From Methylacidiphilaceae bacterium UBA1321 (GTDB lineage: Bacteria > Verrucomicrobiota > Verrucomicrobiia > Methylacidiphilales > UBA1321), in NCBI GenBank assembly GCA_002306945.1, contig DBTH01000305.1, positions 1 to 10,150 on the forward strand: DNA of 10,150 bases, read 5' to 3'. The notes under the pieces are model-generated. The model worked only from the letters and a program-made list of their open reading frames with translations, did not search any database and had not been told where the DNA came from. Positions 1 through 6,616 of the stretch are shown here, piece by piece. The position numbers and the translations under genes were made by a program. Position 1 is the first letter of the stretch. Every line of letters starts with the position of its first letter.

Positions 1-1
1 G

Positions 2-23
2 GTTTTGAATAGTTACGGCTAAG
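2..23 (+). repeat. 22-base inverted repeat, left end copy
   Basis: Bases 2-23 (beginning GTTTTGAATAG, ending GGCTAAG) are the exact reverse complement of 10129-10150. It lies 27 bases beyond the stop codon of the histidine kinase, on that gene's downstream side, and is followed by the small palindrome AGGGAT-T-ATCCCT (22-34). No 9-base-spaced arm is seen between it and the kinase gene. Confidence 0.85.
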
Positions 24-50
24 GGATTATCCCTCAGACAACAGGATTGT

Positions 51-1769
51 TTACAGCGGGAAGTAGAGCTTGAAGACGGTGCCGCGGCCGGGTTTGGAGT
101 CGACGATGACTTTGCCCTGGTGGTTTTCGACGATCTTGCGGACGATGGCCAGTCCGATGCCGGTGCCTTGTTTTTTGTAGGTGAGGAAGGGGGCGAAGAT
201 GTTCTGGAGTTGGTCGGGGCTCATGCCCTGGCCGTTGTCGCGGACGCCGAGGACGATGTAGGGGGTGCCGTTGAGTTCTTCCTGGGCGGCGCTGAGGCGG
301 AGGATGCCGGTGCCGTCTTTGGGCATGGCGTCGGCGGCGTTGAGGATGAGGTTGAGGAGGGCTTGTTCGATCTGGGCGCGGTCGGCTTTGAATTGGGGGA
401 GTTGGTCGGGGGCCTGGCGGCGGATGCCGATGCTGGAGGCGTTGAGTTTGTGGCGGGTCAGAAGGGTGATGTCGTCGAGGAGGGCGATGGGGTTTACGGC
501 TTCCTTGGTTGGTTCGGAGGAGCGGGCGAAGCCGAGAACCTGGTCGACGATGCGGTTCATCTGGCGCATTTTTTCGGAGATGACCTGGGCGTCGCGGGTG
601 GAGGCTTCGTCGAGGGGCAGCGATTCCATGAGGGCATGGAAAAGCATTTGCATGACGGTAAGGGGATTGCGGATTTCGTGGGCGATTTCGGCGGCGAGCA
701 GGCCGAGGGCGGAGAGGCGTTCGCTGGCGCGGAGTTTTTCCTCCATGTCGACGATGCGGTTGAGGAGGCGGCCTTTTTCGATGGCAACGGCGGAGAGGTC
801 AGCCAAGGCGGTGAGGAGTTTGATCTCGTCGTTGGAGAAGCGGTGGAGGGTGCGGGTGTAGACGGCGATGACGCCGAGGAGTTTGTCGTTGAAGATGAGG
901 GGGACGGCGAGGAGGGAGACGAGGCCTTCGCGTTTGGCGACTTCGAGGTGGCGGTAGCGGTGGTGTTCCTGGACGTTGAGGACGCTAAGGGGTTTGCGGC
1001 GGCTGACGACGACGCCGAGGAGGGATTCGTTGACGAGGAGGGGCGGTTTGTTCTGGTAGTTTGCGCCCGCGCCGTAGGAGGCGCGCAGGGTGAGTTCCTT
1101 TTGTTCGCTGTCGACGAGGAGGAGGGAGCACAGCTTGGTGTGCATGAGGAGATTGGCCTGGCGGGTGATTTGCTGGAGGGCGGCGTCGAGGTTGGTCTCG
1201 GAGATGATCATGCGCCCCATGTTGAGGAGGCTGGAGAGTTGGAGGCCCTTGATGCGCATCTGGTCGATTTCCCAGGCAAGGTCGAGCCATTTGGCGGCTT
1301 CGGCGGCGAAGTCGAGGAGGCGCTTTTCGTCTTCTTCGTTGAAGGCGTCGACCAGGGTGGAGTCGACGTTGAGGACGCCGACGACGGTGCCGCGGATTTC
1401 GACGGGGACGGCGAGTTCGGAGCGGACTTTGGAGTTGGCCTGGATGTATTTGGGTTCGGCGTTGACGTCTCGGATGCGCATGGCCTGGCCGGTGGAGGCG
1501 ACCCAGCCGGTGATGCCTTCGCCGAGGCGAAGTTTGATTTTTTGGGCGCGCAGGGAGAGTCCGATGTTGGCTTCGATGTCGAGGAGGCCGGTGTTGGGGT
1601 TGATGAGGACGAAGGAGCCGGTGTCGGCGCGGGTGGCGCGCACGGCGGTGGAGAGGATGCGCTGGAGGGCGCGTTGGGGGTTGAGCAGGAGGCTCAGGTC
1701 GCGCAGGCGCAGGCCCTGCATGAGGGAGAGGCGGCTTTGGGTGGGGCGTTTGGTTTTGCCCGCGGCCAC
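51..1769 (-). CDS. Soluble two-GAF-domain sensor histidine kinase (NtrB-like core)
   Basis: A 572-residue protein with no signal peptide or membrane segment, so it should be cytoplasmic. Two GAF-type domains are seen at about residues 30-165 and 175-335; such domains bind small ligands or chromophores, but the ligand here is unknown. A dimerisation/phosphoacceptor domain follows at about 345-415, with the H-box AHEIRNPL and His364 as the predicted autophosphorylation site. The ATPase domain (about 425-572) has an N-box with LNLILNAADAMP (Asn477), the G1 box DNGQGM (511-516) and the G2 box GTGIGL (535-540). All key residues are present, so it should be active. There is no receiver domain, so the partner regulator must be encoded elsewhere, possibly past the left window edge. 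It follows glnD on the same strand after 71 bases, suggesting co-transcription. The start is a GTG with no clear Shine-Dalgarno; an in-frame ATG at codon 17 is an alternative. The kinase call is firm; a role in nitrogen control is inferred from context only. Confidence 0.9.
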   Translation of the reverse strand: MAAGKTKRPTQSRLSLMQGLRLRDLSLLLNPQRALQRILSTAVRATRADTGSFVLINPNTGLLDIEANIGLSLRAQKIKLRLGEGITGWVASTGQAMRIRDVNAEPKYIQANSKVRSELAVPVEIRGTVVGVLNVDSTLVDAFNEEDEKRLLDFAAEAAKWLDLAWEIDQMRIKGLQLSSLLNMGRMIISETNLDAALQQITRQANLLMHTKLCSLLLVDSEQKELTLRASYGAGANYQNKPPLLVNESLLGVVVSRRKPLSVLNVQEHHRYRHLEVAKREGLVSLLAVPLIFNDKLLGVIAVYTRTLHRFSNDEIKLLTALADLSAVAIEKGRLLNRIVDMEEKLRASERLSALGLLAAEIAHEIRNPLTVMQMLFHALMESLPLDEASTRDAQVISEKMRQMNRIVDQVLGFARSSEPTKEAVNPIALLDDITLLTRHKLNASSIGIRRQAPDQLPQFKADRAQIEQALLNLILNAADAMPKDGTGILRLSAAQEELNGTPYIVLGVRDNGQGMSPDQLQNIFAPFLTYKKQGTGIGLAIVRKIVENHQGKVIVDSKPGRGTVFKLYFPL

Positions 1770-1840
1770 GTTTTTTTTGTTGATGTTGGAGGCGTTCGTA
1801 GGCGTGGTTCTGATCGGGAGCCCGGTGCGGCCGGTTGCGG

Positions 1841-4606
1841 TCAGGTTCTCTCTTTGTCGGACAGGCTCAACTGGGTGATGTCCTGGGTGATTTTGCGGAT
1901 GGTTTCGTCATCCATGATTTTGTTGCCGTCGGCGTCGGTGATGTAGAAGGTGTCGAGGGCGGCACCTTTTTCGGTGGTGATGCGGGCAAAGCCGATGTCG
2001 ATTTTGTTGTCGGCAAGGCAGCAGGCGACGCGGTAGAGGAGTCCGACCTGGTCGGGCATCTGGATGTCGAGGAGGGTGTAGTCGCGGCTGGATTTGTGGT
2101 CGAAGTAGATGCGGGTGGGGAATTCGGCGTCTTCGAATCCGGGCAGGGGTTTGTTGGCCGAGGGCGAGAGGGTGGTGAACTCGTAGTCGGTCCGGCCGAA
2201 GGCGAGGTTGAGGTTGGTTTCGAAGGTTTTTTTGTCACGCGGATCGACGATGGCTTCGAGGCGGTCGGTGGCGACGCGGAAGGTGTCGATGACGATATTG
2301 TCGTCGCGGGTGTTGATGTCGGCGCTCAAAATGGAGAGGCCGGAGGCGGCGAAGGCTCCGGTGATGCGGGCAAAGCAACGTTCGCGATCCCAGGTGACGA
2401 CGGTGACGAGGGAGTGGCCCTGGTCGGGCAGGTCGATCCAGGAGATGGTCGGTTTGAGGGAGGCGTCCTCGTGCATGACCTGGTGGAAGAGGAATTCGTG
2501 GGCGAGCTGGATGTGGCGGATGATGAGGTCTTCGGTGGTGTTGAAGTAGCGGGAGGGGAGATTTTTGAAGTGGGCTTCGATTTCGTTTTCGTCGAGTTCG
2601 TCGGCGAGGCGCGCCTTGATGCGCGTCTTGAGTTCGCCGAGGGATTTTTCGGCAGCCTGGAGGAATTCGTGGCCGCCGGCCAGGGCGTTGCTGGTGCGGG
2701 CGTAGAGTTGCCACAGGAGGAGGTCTTTCCAGTCGGACCAGTTTTGGCGGGAGTCGGTGCCCTGGTAGTCGGCGAAGGTGAGGACCATGAGCATGTCGAG
2801 GCGATCCTGGGTCTGGACGATGCGGGCGAATTCGTAGATGGTTTCTTCTTCGTCGAGGTTGCGGCTGCGTGCCGTCTCGGAGAGGGTCATGTGGTGGTCG
2901 ACGAGGAAGACAAGGATGGAGAGTTCCTTCGAGTCGAAGCGCAGGCGGCGGGCGACGCGGACGGCGTTGATGGCGCTGTCTTCGGCGTGGTGCCGGGTGT
3001 TGGCCGATTTGCCTGAGTCGTGGAGGAGCATCGCGAGGTAGAGGAGGTGGGGTTGTTCCACGGCCTGCAGCATGGGCTGGTATTTGTTGTAGGGAGGGGA
3101 TTTGGCGTCGATGATTTTGTCGATCGATTCGAGGCAGACGAGGGTGTGTTCGTCGGCGGTGTAGCGGTGGAAGAATTCGTGTTGAACCAGACAGGTCAGG
3201 GGTCGGAATTCGGGGAAGAGGCGGCCGAGGACGCCGTGTTCGTGCATGAGTCGACAGATGGCGCCGACTTCACCCTTGCGGGAGAAGATGGTGCGCAGCA
3301 TTTCGCGCGTTTTTTTGTGGTAGATGAAGCTGCGGTTGATGATGGAGAGGCGGCGGCTGATGCGGATGGAGAGTTCGGGGCCGATCTCGGCGTGGCGTTG
3401 CTGGGCGATGACGAAGACGCGCAGGATGCGGAAGGGGTCGGCGTTGAAGATGCCGTTGTCGGTGGCTTCGAGGACGCCGTTCTGGAGGATGAATCCGTCA
3501 ATGATTTCGGATTTGACGGCGCGGAAGGGCAGGAAGGACCAGCGCATTTTTCTGGGGGTGGCGTTGGTTCCGGCGAAGCGGCGGGAGAGGTTCTGGGTGA
3601 GGAGATGGATGGTGTTGGAGTGTTGGTAGTAGTCGCGCATCAGGGCTTCGGTGCGCCGCAGGATGGTGTGTTGTTTGTAGTGGAAATTGTTGGCGATGCG
3701 GCCTTGTAGCTGGAGGGTGAGGATGTCGCCTTCGCGTTTCTGGATGTAATGGAGCTCGGTGCGCACGCGCAGGAGGAAGTCGTAGGCCTGGTCGAGTTGT
3801 TTGCGTTCGGTGGCGGTGATGAGCTGGGCGTCGACCAGTCCGGCGGTGTTGCTGATGCCACGTTTGACCTTGCCCATCCAGAGCATGTTCTGGTAATCGC
3901 GCAGGCCGCCGCAACTGTTTTTGACGTTGGGTTCCTGGAGGAAAACGGTGTTGCCCTGTTTGGCGTGGCGTTCGGCCTGGTCGGACATGCGCCAGTTGAG
4001 GAATTCCTGTTCCTTGCCCTTGATGCAGAGGCGTTCGAAGGTGCGGCCGAATTCGGCGTAGAGCTCGGCGTCGCCGCTGACGAGACGGGATTCGAGAAGG
4101 GAGGTCTTGGTGCGCAGGTCGGAATTGGCGTTTTCGACTTCCTCGCTCGGTGTGCGGGTGGCGTGGCCGACGTGGAATCCGACGTCCCAGAGCATGTAGA
4201 GAACTTGTTCGATGACGTCCTTGGCGAAGGCGGAGGCTTCGCGGCTCTTGGCGTCGTGGAGGAAGTGAATATCGATGTCGCTGCTGGGGTTGAGTTCGCC
4301 CCGGCCAAATCCGCCCACGGCGATGAGCGCAATGCGGGGGGGCTTGTCGCTATGGGTTTTGAGAGAACTTTGCCAGGCACCGTTCCAGATGTGGCGCAAG
4401 ACCACGGTCATCAGGTCGGCTCGTTTCACGGCAACGCTGCGGCCACCTTCGCCGGAAGCGTGGGCCAGCTTGAGCCGGTGTTCTTCCAGTTTCAAAAAGC
4501 GGCGGTAGAGATCAAGCAGGTCGCTGGGCCGCAGGTTCGACTCGTTAACCAGATTGCGTTCGGCGTGGCGCAGAACTTTATCGAGGTGAACCGGTGGCGG
4601 AGGCAT
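1841..4606 (-). CDS. glnD: [Protein-PII] uridylyltransferase / uridylyl-removing enzyme GlnD
   Basis: This bifunctional enzyme adds UMP to PII proteins when glutamine is low and removes it when glutamine is high, so it is the primary nitrogen sensor upstream of glutamine synthetase and NtrBC control. The 921-residue product is close to the family length. Domains in order: nucleotidyltransferase with GGFGRGELNPSSDIDIHF at 98-115 (Gly-Gly plus catalytic Asp110 and Asp112); the GlnD-type helical region with SCGGLRDYQ near 231-239; an HD phosphohydrolase domain with His487, LLHDSGKS at 527-534 (His529, Asp530), His540 and DHH at 570-572; and two C-terminal ACT domains at about 731-800 and 843-915, which sense glutamine in characterised GlnD. 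Both catalytic centres appear intact. The ATG start has no Shine-Dalgarno, and a promoter-like sequence ends only six bases upstream, so the mRNA may be leaderless. The histidine kinase lies directly downstream. No PII (glnB) or amtB gene is in the window. Confidence 0.97.
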   Translation of the reverse strand: MPPPPVHLDKVLRHAERNLVNESNLRPSDLLDLYRRFLKLEEHRLKLAHASGEGGRSVAVKRADLMTVVLRHIWNGAWQSSLKTHSDKPPRIALIAVGGFGRGELNPSSDIDIHFLHDAKSREASAFAKDVIEQVLYMLWDVGFHVGHATRTPSEEVENANSDLRTKTSLLESRLVSGDAELYAEFGRTFERLCIKGKEQEFLNWRMSDQAERHAKQGNTVFLQEPNVKNSCGGLRDYQNMLWMGKVKRGISNTAGLVDAQLITATERKQLDQAYDFLLRVRTELHYIQKREGDILTLQLQGRIANNFHYKQHTILRRTEALMRDYYQHSNTIHLLTQNLSRRFAGTNATPRKMRWSFLPFRAVKSEIIDGFILQNGVLEATDNGIFNADPFRILRVFVIAQQRHAEIGPELSIRISRRLSIINRSFIYHKKTREMLRTIFSRKGEVGAICRLMHEHGVLGRLFPEFRPLTCLVQHEFFHRYTADEHTLVCLESIDKIIDAKSPPYNKYQPMLQAVEQPHLLYLAMLLHDSGKSANTRHHAEDSAINAVRVARRLRFDSKELSILVFLVDHHMTLSETARSRNLDEEETIYEFARIVQTQDRLDMLMVLTFADYQGTDSRQNWSDWKDLLLWQLYARTSNALAGGHEFLQAAEKSLGELKTRIKARLADELDENEIEAHFKNLPSRYFNTTEDLIIRHIQLAHEFLFHQVMHEDASLKPTISWIDLPDQGHSLVTVVTWDRERCFARITGAFAASGLSILSADINTRDDNIVIDTFRVATDRLEAIVDPRDKKTFETNLNLAFGRTDYEFTTLSPSANKPLPGFEDAEFPTRIYFDHKSSRDYTLLDIQMPDQVGLLYRVACCLADNKIDIGFARITTEKGAALDTFYITDADGNKIMDDETIRKITQDITQLSLSDKERT

Positions 4607-4612
4607 CGCCGT

Positions 4613-4640
4613 ATACTATTAAAATCTCATGCATGTGCAA
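4613..4640 (-). promoter_or_regulatory. Putative sigma-70-type promoter of glnD, possibly leaderless
   Basis: On the minus strand, TTGCAC (4635-4640) is followed after 16 bases by TAGTAT (4613-4618), a fair match to -35 and -10 boxes. Only six bases (ACGGCG) separate the -10 box from the glnD ATG, so transcription would begin at or within a base or two of the start codon. This agrees with the absence of a Shine-Dalgarno sequence. It is a prediction from the sequence alone. Confidence 0.4.
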
Positions 4641-4653
4641 GATACACCGTCAC

Positions 4654-4684
4654 AAAATTGTCATGTTTGCTAAAATTGTAATGT
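4654..4684. repeat. Pair of 13-base direct repeats upstream of glnD
   Basis: AAAATTGTCATGT (4654-4666) and AAAATTGTAATGT (4672-4684) match at 12 of 13 bases and start 18 bases apart. They lie just upstream of the putative glnD -35 box in the divergent glnD/nitroreductase spacer. The position suits an activator or repressor site, but no regulator is known. Chance similarity in AT-rich DNA is possible. Confidence 0.45.
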
Positions 4685-4696
4685 ATTCGTTGTATT

Positions 4697-4726
4697 TTTA
4701 ACGAGTGTTAAAGACCTTTGGGGTCT
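4697..4726. promoter_or_regulatory. Two adjacent short palindromes in the divergent spacer
   Basis: TTTAAC-GAGT-GTTAAA (4697-4712) is a perfect 6-base-arm palindrome with a 4-base centre. It is immediately followed by AGACC-TTTGG-GGTCT (4712-4726). The first has the size and symmetry of an operator for a dimeric helix-turn-helix regulator. Together they lie between the putative glnD and nitroreductase promoters. Neither is followed by a T-run in either direction that would make it a convincing terminator. Confidence 0.4.
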
Positions 4727-4739
4727 CGTGTGGGTGAGT

Positions 4740-4768
4740 TTGATTGGATGGCTATTAGTTGCGATATT
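4740..4768 (+). promoter_or_regulatory. Putative promoter of the nitroreductase gene
   Basis: TTGATT (4740-4745) and GATATT (4763-4768) are separated by 17 bases, a plausible -35/-10 pair. It would give a leader of roughly 35 bases before the ATG at 4812. The matches are imperfect, so this is only a candidate. Confidence 0.35.
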
Positions 4769-4811
4769 GGTTTTCGGCGTTAGATTGAGGAAAACTTATA
4801 CCTCATAAACC

Positions 4812-5420
4812 ATGAAAACAATCCTGCCTCTTGCCGTGTCCGCGTTAGTTTTGCTGTCCGCCGCTTTCGCCACTCCTGCCGGGGCGGAGGAGGTTCAAAT
4901 GAATGATACCCTGAAAACAATCTTTGCCCGTAAAAGCGTCCGCACCTATACCGATGATCCCGTCCCCTTGGACAAACTCAAACTGCTGGTTCGCGCCGGA
5001 ATGGCCGCTCCGACTGCCGTCGACAAGCGCCCCTGGGATTTTATTATCGTGACCAACAAGGCGACGCTCAAAAAATTGTCCGACGCCCTGCCTCACGCGA
5101 AGATGACCGAACATGCCGCGGCGGCGATTGTTGTCACGGGTGACTTGAACCGCCAGTTCGGCGGCAAGGAAGCGCTCTACTGGACGCTCGATTGCAGCGC
5201 CGCGACCGAAAACATTCTTCTCGCTGCCGAATCGCTCGGATTGGGCGCGGTCTGGACGGCGGCTTATCCCGATGCGGCGCGTATTCAGGCAGTTCGCTCC
5301 GTTCTTTCCATTCCGGCGGACAACGTGCCCCTCTGCGTCATTCCGGTCGGCGTGCCGGGTGGAAATGAACAGCCGAAGGACAAGTTCGACGCCAAGCAAA
5401 TCCACATCAACAAGTGGTGA
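4812..5420 (+). CDS. Nitroreductase-family flavoprotein with N-terminal signal peptide
   Basis: A 202-residue member of the FMN-dependent nitroreductase superfamily, which transfers electrons from NAD(P)H to nitro compounds, quinones or other acceptors; the real substrate is unknown. Family features seen: RKSVRTY at 40-46, the FMN/substrate segment AAPTAVDKRPW at 65-75, the helix starting DCSAATENILLAAESLGLG at 127, and VIPVGVPGG at 176-184. Residues 1-25 form a classic Sec signal peptide: MKT, then a hydrophobic run, then a small-residue site ending in AGA before EE. There is no lipobox cysteine. The first ATG has no Shine-Dalgarno. An in-frame ATG at 4899 (residue 30), just after the signal peptide, has a strong GGAGGAGG five bases upstream. 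Starting there would give a normal cytoplasmic enzyme beginning MNDTLKTIFARKSVR. The gene may therefore make an exported form, a cytoplasmic form, or both. It diverges from glnD; a repeat hairpin follows 19 bases after the stop codon. Confidence 0.9.
   Translation: MKTILPLAVSALVLLSAAFATPAGAEEVQMNDTLKTIFARKSVRTYTDDPVPLDKLKLLVRAGMAAPTAVDKRPWDFIIVTNKATLKKLSDALPHAKMTEHAAAAIVVTGDLNRQFGGKEALYWTLDCSAATENILLAAESLGLGAVWTAAYPDAARIQAVRSVLSIPADNVPLCVIPVGVPGGNEQPKDKFDAKQIHINKW
4886..4893 (+). promoter_or_regulatory. Strong internal Shine-Dalgarno (GGAGGAGG) inside the nitroreductase gene
   Basis: GGAGGAGG lies five bases before an in-frame ATG at 4899-4901, exactly at the end of the signal-peptide coding segment. 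It is the best ribosome-binding site seen in the window and makes an internal start plausible. In the long reading frame the same bases encode the residues around the Ala-Glu-Glu junction, so part of the match could be coding coincidence. Confidence 0.5.
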
Positions 5421-5439
5421 GCCGAAAGACAAAGGCTTT

Positions 5440-5607
5440 TTTAGACGGAATTAACGGAATTTAAGGAATTATTAAAAAGCAAAGGCGGTCGACAAAATGA
5501 GCGGATCAAGGAATGGGATTTTATCTATTTGTATTCCTTGATTTCTTGATAAGCCTTTCGGTATTTGCCTTTAAATAATTCCATTAATTCCGTAAATTCC
5601 GTCTAAA
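5440..5607. repeat. Intergenic repeat element A (inverted arms around a conserved core)
   Basis: The left arm (5440-5486) and right arm (5567-5607) are inverted copies of each other. They match at 29 of the first 32 bases, from TTTAGACGG to GGAATTATT, and end with AAAGGC-type blocks. In the left arm GGAATT starts at 5447, 5456 and 5465, exactly 9 bases apart. The centre holds, on the minus strand, TTATCAAGAAATCAAGG, related to the cores of copies B, C and D. Beyond both arms are similar flanks (GAAAGACAAAGGC on the left, AAAGGCGAAAGGCC on the right in reverse complement). The element nearly fills the 239-base spacer between nitroreductase and IMPase and could fold into a long hairpin if transcribed. 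No open reading frame of note lies in it. Confidence 0.85.
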
Positions 5608-5659
5608 GGCCTTTCGCCTTTTCCATTTTCCTCTTCTTAAATTTCGTCTAAAACAGACC

Positions 5660-6400
5660 ATGATCTATACCGCCATTTCCGCCGCGAAAGCCGCCGGAGA
5701 ACTCCTGCGCCGCGCCTTTACCCAACCGATTCAGGTCAATCAAAACCTGGCCCACGACATCAAGATCCAGACCGATGTCGATTCGCAAAAGCTCATCACC
5801 TCGATGATTCTCGAAGATTATCCCGATCACAAGATCCTCGGTGAAGAAGGGGACGCGGGCAATCCCAATGGCGAGATCGAATGGATTGTCGATCCGATTG
5901 ACGGCACGGTGAACTTCGTCATGGGCATCCCGCATTTCTGCATTTCCATCGCGGCTCGCCATAACGTGACGCACGAAATGTTACTGGGCGTGATCTACGA
6001 TCCGATGCGCGACGAGCTTTTCACCGCTGAGGCGGGCAAGCCGACACTCCTCAACGGCAAGAAGCAGTCCGTCAGCAAGCGCAATGAAATCAAGGAAGCG
6101 ATGCTCGCCATCGGCTTTGCCAAGTCGAAGGATTCGATTGAGCATTGTCTGGAACTCTATCAATACTACGGACGCGAAGCCAAGAAGCTGCGCGCGATGG
6201 GTTCGGCGGCGCTCGATCTCGCCTATGTGGCGGTTGGCCGTCTCGACGCTTATATCGAACAGGGCGTGAGCCTGTGGGACATCGCGGCAGGCGATCTGCT
6301 CGTGCGCCAGGCCGGTGGCAAGATGGAGATCACGCCCAAGGCCGAAGGCAAGTTGAAGATCGTCGCTTCCAGCGGGAACCTGACTTTCCCGAAATTGTAA
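5660..6400 (+). CDS. suhB: Inositol-monophosphatase-family phosphatase
   Basis: A 246-residue cytoplasmic metal-dependent phosphatase of the IMPase/FIG fold, slightly shorter than the usual 260-270. The Mg2+-binding motifs are complete: GEEG at 61-64 (Glu63), WIVDPIDGTVNF at 75-86 (Asp78, Asp81) and WDIAAGD at 206-212 (Asp207). Family members hydrolyse inositol-1-phosphate and related sugar or nucleotide phosphates, and some act on 3'-phosphoadenosine phosphate. In E. coli SuhB also joins the rRNA antitermination complex. The sequence does not settle the substrate, so the symbol is by family only. The ATG is the first residue of the conserved start (MIYTAISAAKAAGELL) and has no Shine-Dalgarno. 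Repeat elements A and B lie directly upstream and downstream, so it is probably not tightly coupled to either neighbour. Confidence 0.9.
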   Translation: MIYTAISAAKAAGELLRRAFTQPIQVNQNLAHDIKIQTDVDSQKLITSMILEDYPDHKILGEEGDAGNPNGEIEWIVDPIDGTVNFVMGIPHFCISIAARHNVTHEMLLGVIYDPMRDELFTAEAGKPTLLNGKKQSVSKRNEIKEAMLAIGFAKSKDSIEHCLELYQYYGREAKKLRAMGSAALDLAYVAVGRLDAYIEQGVSLWDIAAGDLLVRQAGGKMEITPKAEGKLKIVASSGNLTFPKL

Positions 6401-6417
6401 AAGTAAAGGCAAAGACT

Positions 6418-6595
6418 TTTAGACGGAATTAACGGAATTTAAGGAATTAATAGAATTTAAAGGCAACGGATTTTTATCAAGAACTCAGAAAATCAAGGGA
6501 ATCGAACGGATAAAATTCCACTTCATAATTTCTACTATTTTCGCCGGTTTTTTTGCCTTTTAATAATTCCTTAAATTCCGTTAATTCCGTCTAAA
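6418..6595. repeat. Intergenic repeat element B with 32-base perfect inverted arms
   Basis: The left arm (6418-6464) and right arm (6555-6595) are inverted copies. The first 32 bases inward from TTTAGACGG pair perfectly (6418-6449 with 6564-6595). In the left arm GGAATT or AGAATT recurs at 6425, 6434, 6443 and 6452, again 9 bases apart. The core contains TTTATCAAGAACTCAG (6473-6488), nearly the same as in element D. The right arm ends 21 bases before the dus ATG, so if the spacer is transcribed the arm lies in the dus 5' leader. The whole spacer (6401-6616) is 216 bases and has no other recognisable content. Confidence 0.87.
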
Positions 6596-6616
6596 AAGCC
6601 TTTTGTCTTTTAAAAA

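Noticed and set aside
22..34. AGGGAT-T-ATCCCT as a terminator of the histidine kinase gene
   Set aside because: The stem has only a one-base centre, cannot form a proper loop at full length, and has no T-run after it on the minus strand.
120..1946. A 608-codon open frame on the plus strand opposite the histidine kinase and the end of glnD
   Set aside because: Its product is an extreme Gly/Glu/Asp/Val/Phe-rich string with no family resemblance. It is the antisense shadow of a GC-rich kinase gene whose motifs are unmistakable on the other strand.
1835..4681. Long plus-strand frames (1835-3016, 3020-3709, 3749-4681) opposite glnD
   Set aside because: They have the same acidic, low-complexity composition as the frame opposite the kinase. 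glnD on the minus strand has complete catalytic motifs over the whole interval.
4845..5432. A 195-codon minus-strand frame opposite the nitroreductase
   Set aside because: No recognisable domain; it is fully covered by a well-supported gene on the plus strand. Likewise the minus-strand frames opposite IMPase, dus and queA.
5538..5567. TTGATT-N18-TATTTG as a promoter inside repeat element A for the IMPase gene
   Set aside because: The -10 box is poor and the -35 part lies in the conserved core of the repeat, so the similarity is not independent evidence. It remains possible but unsupported.
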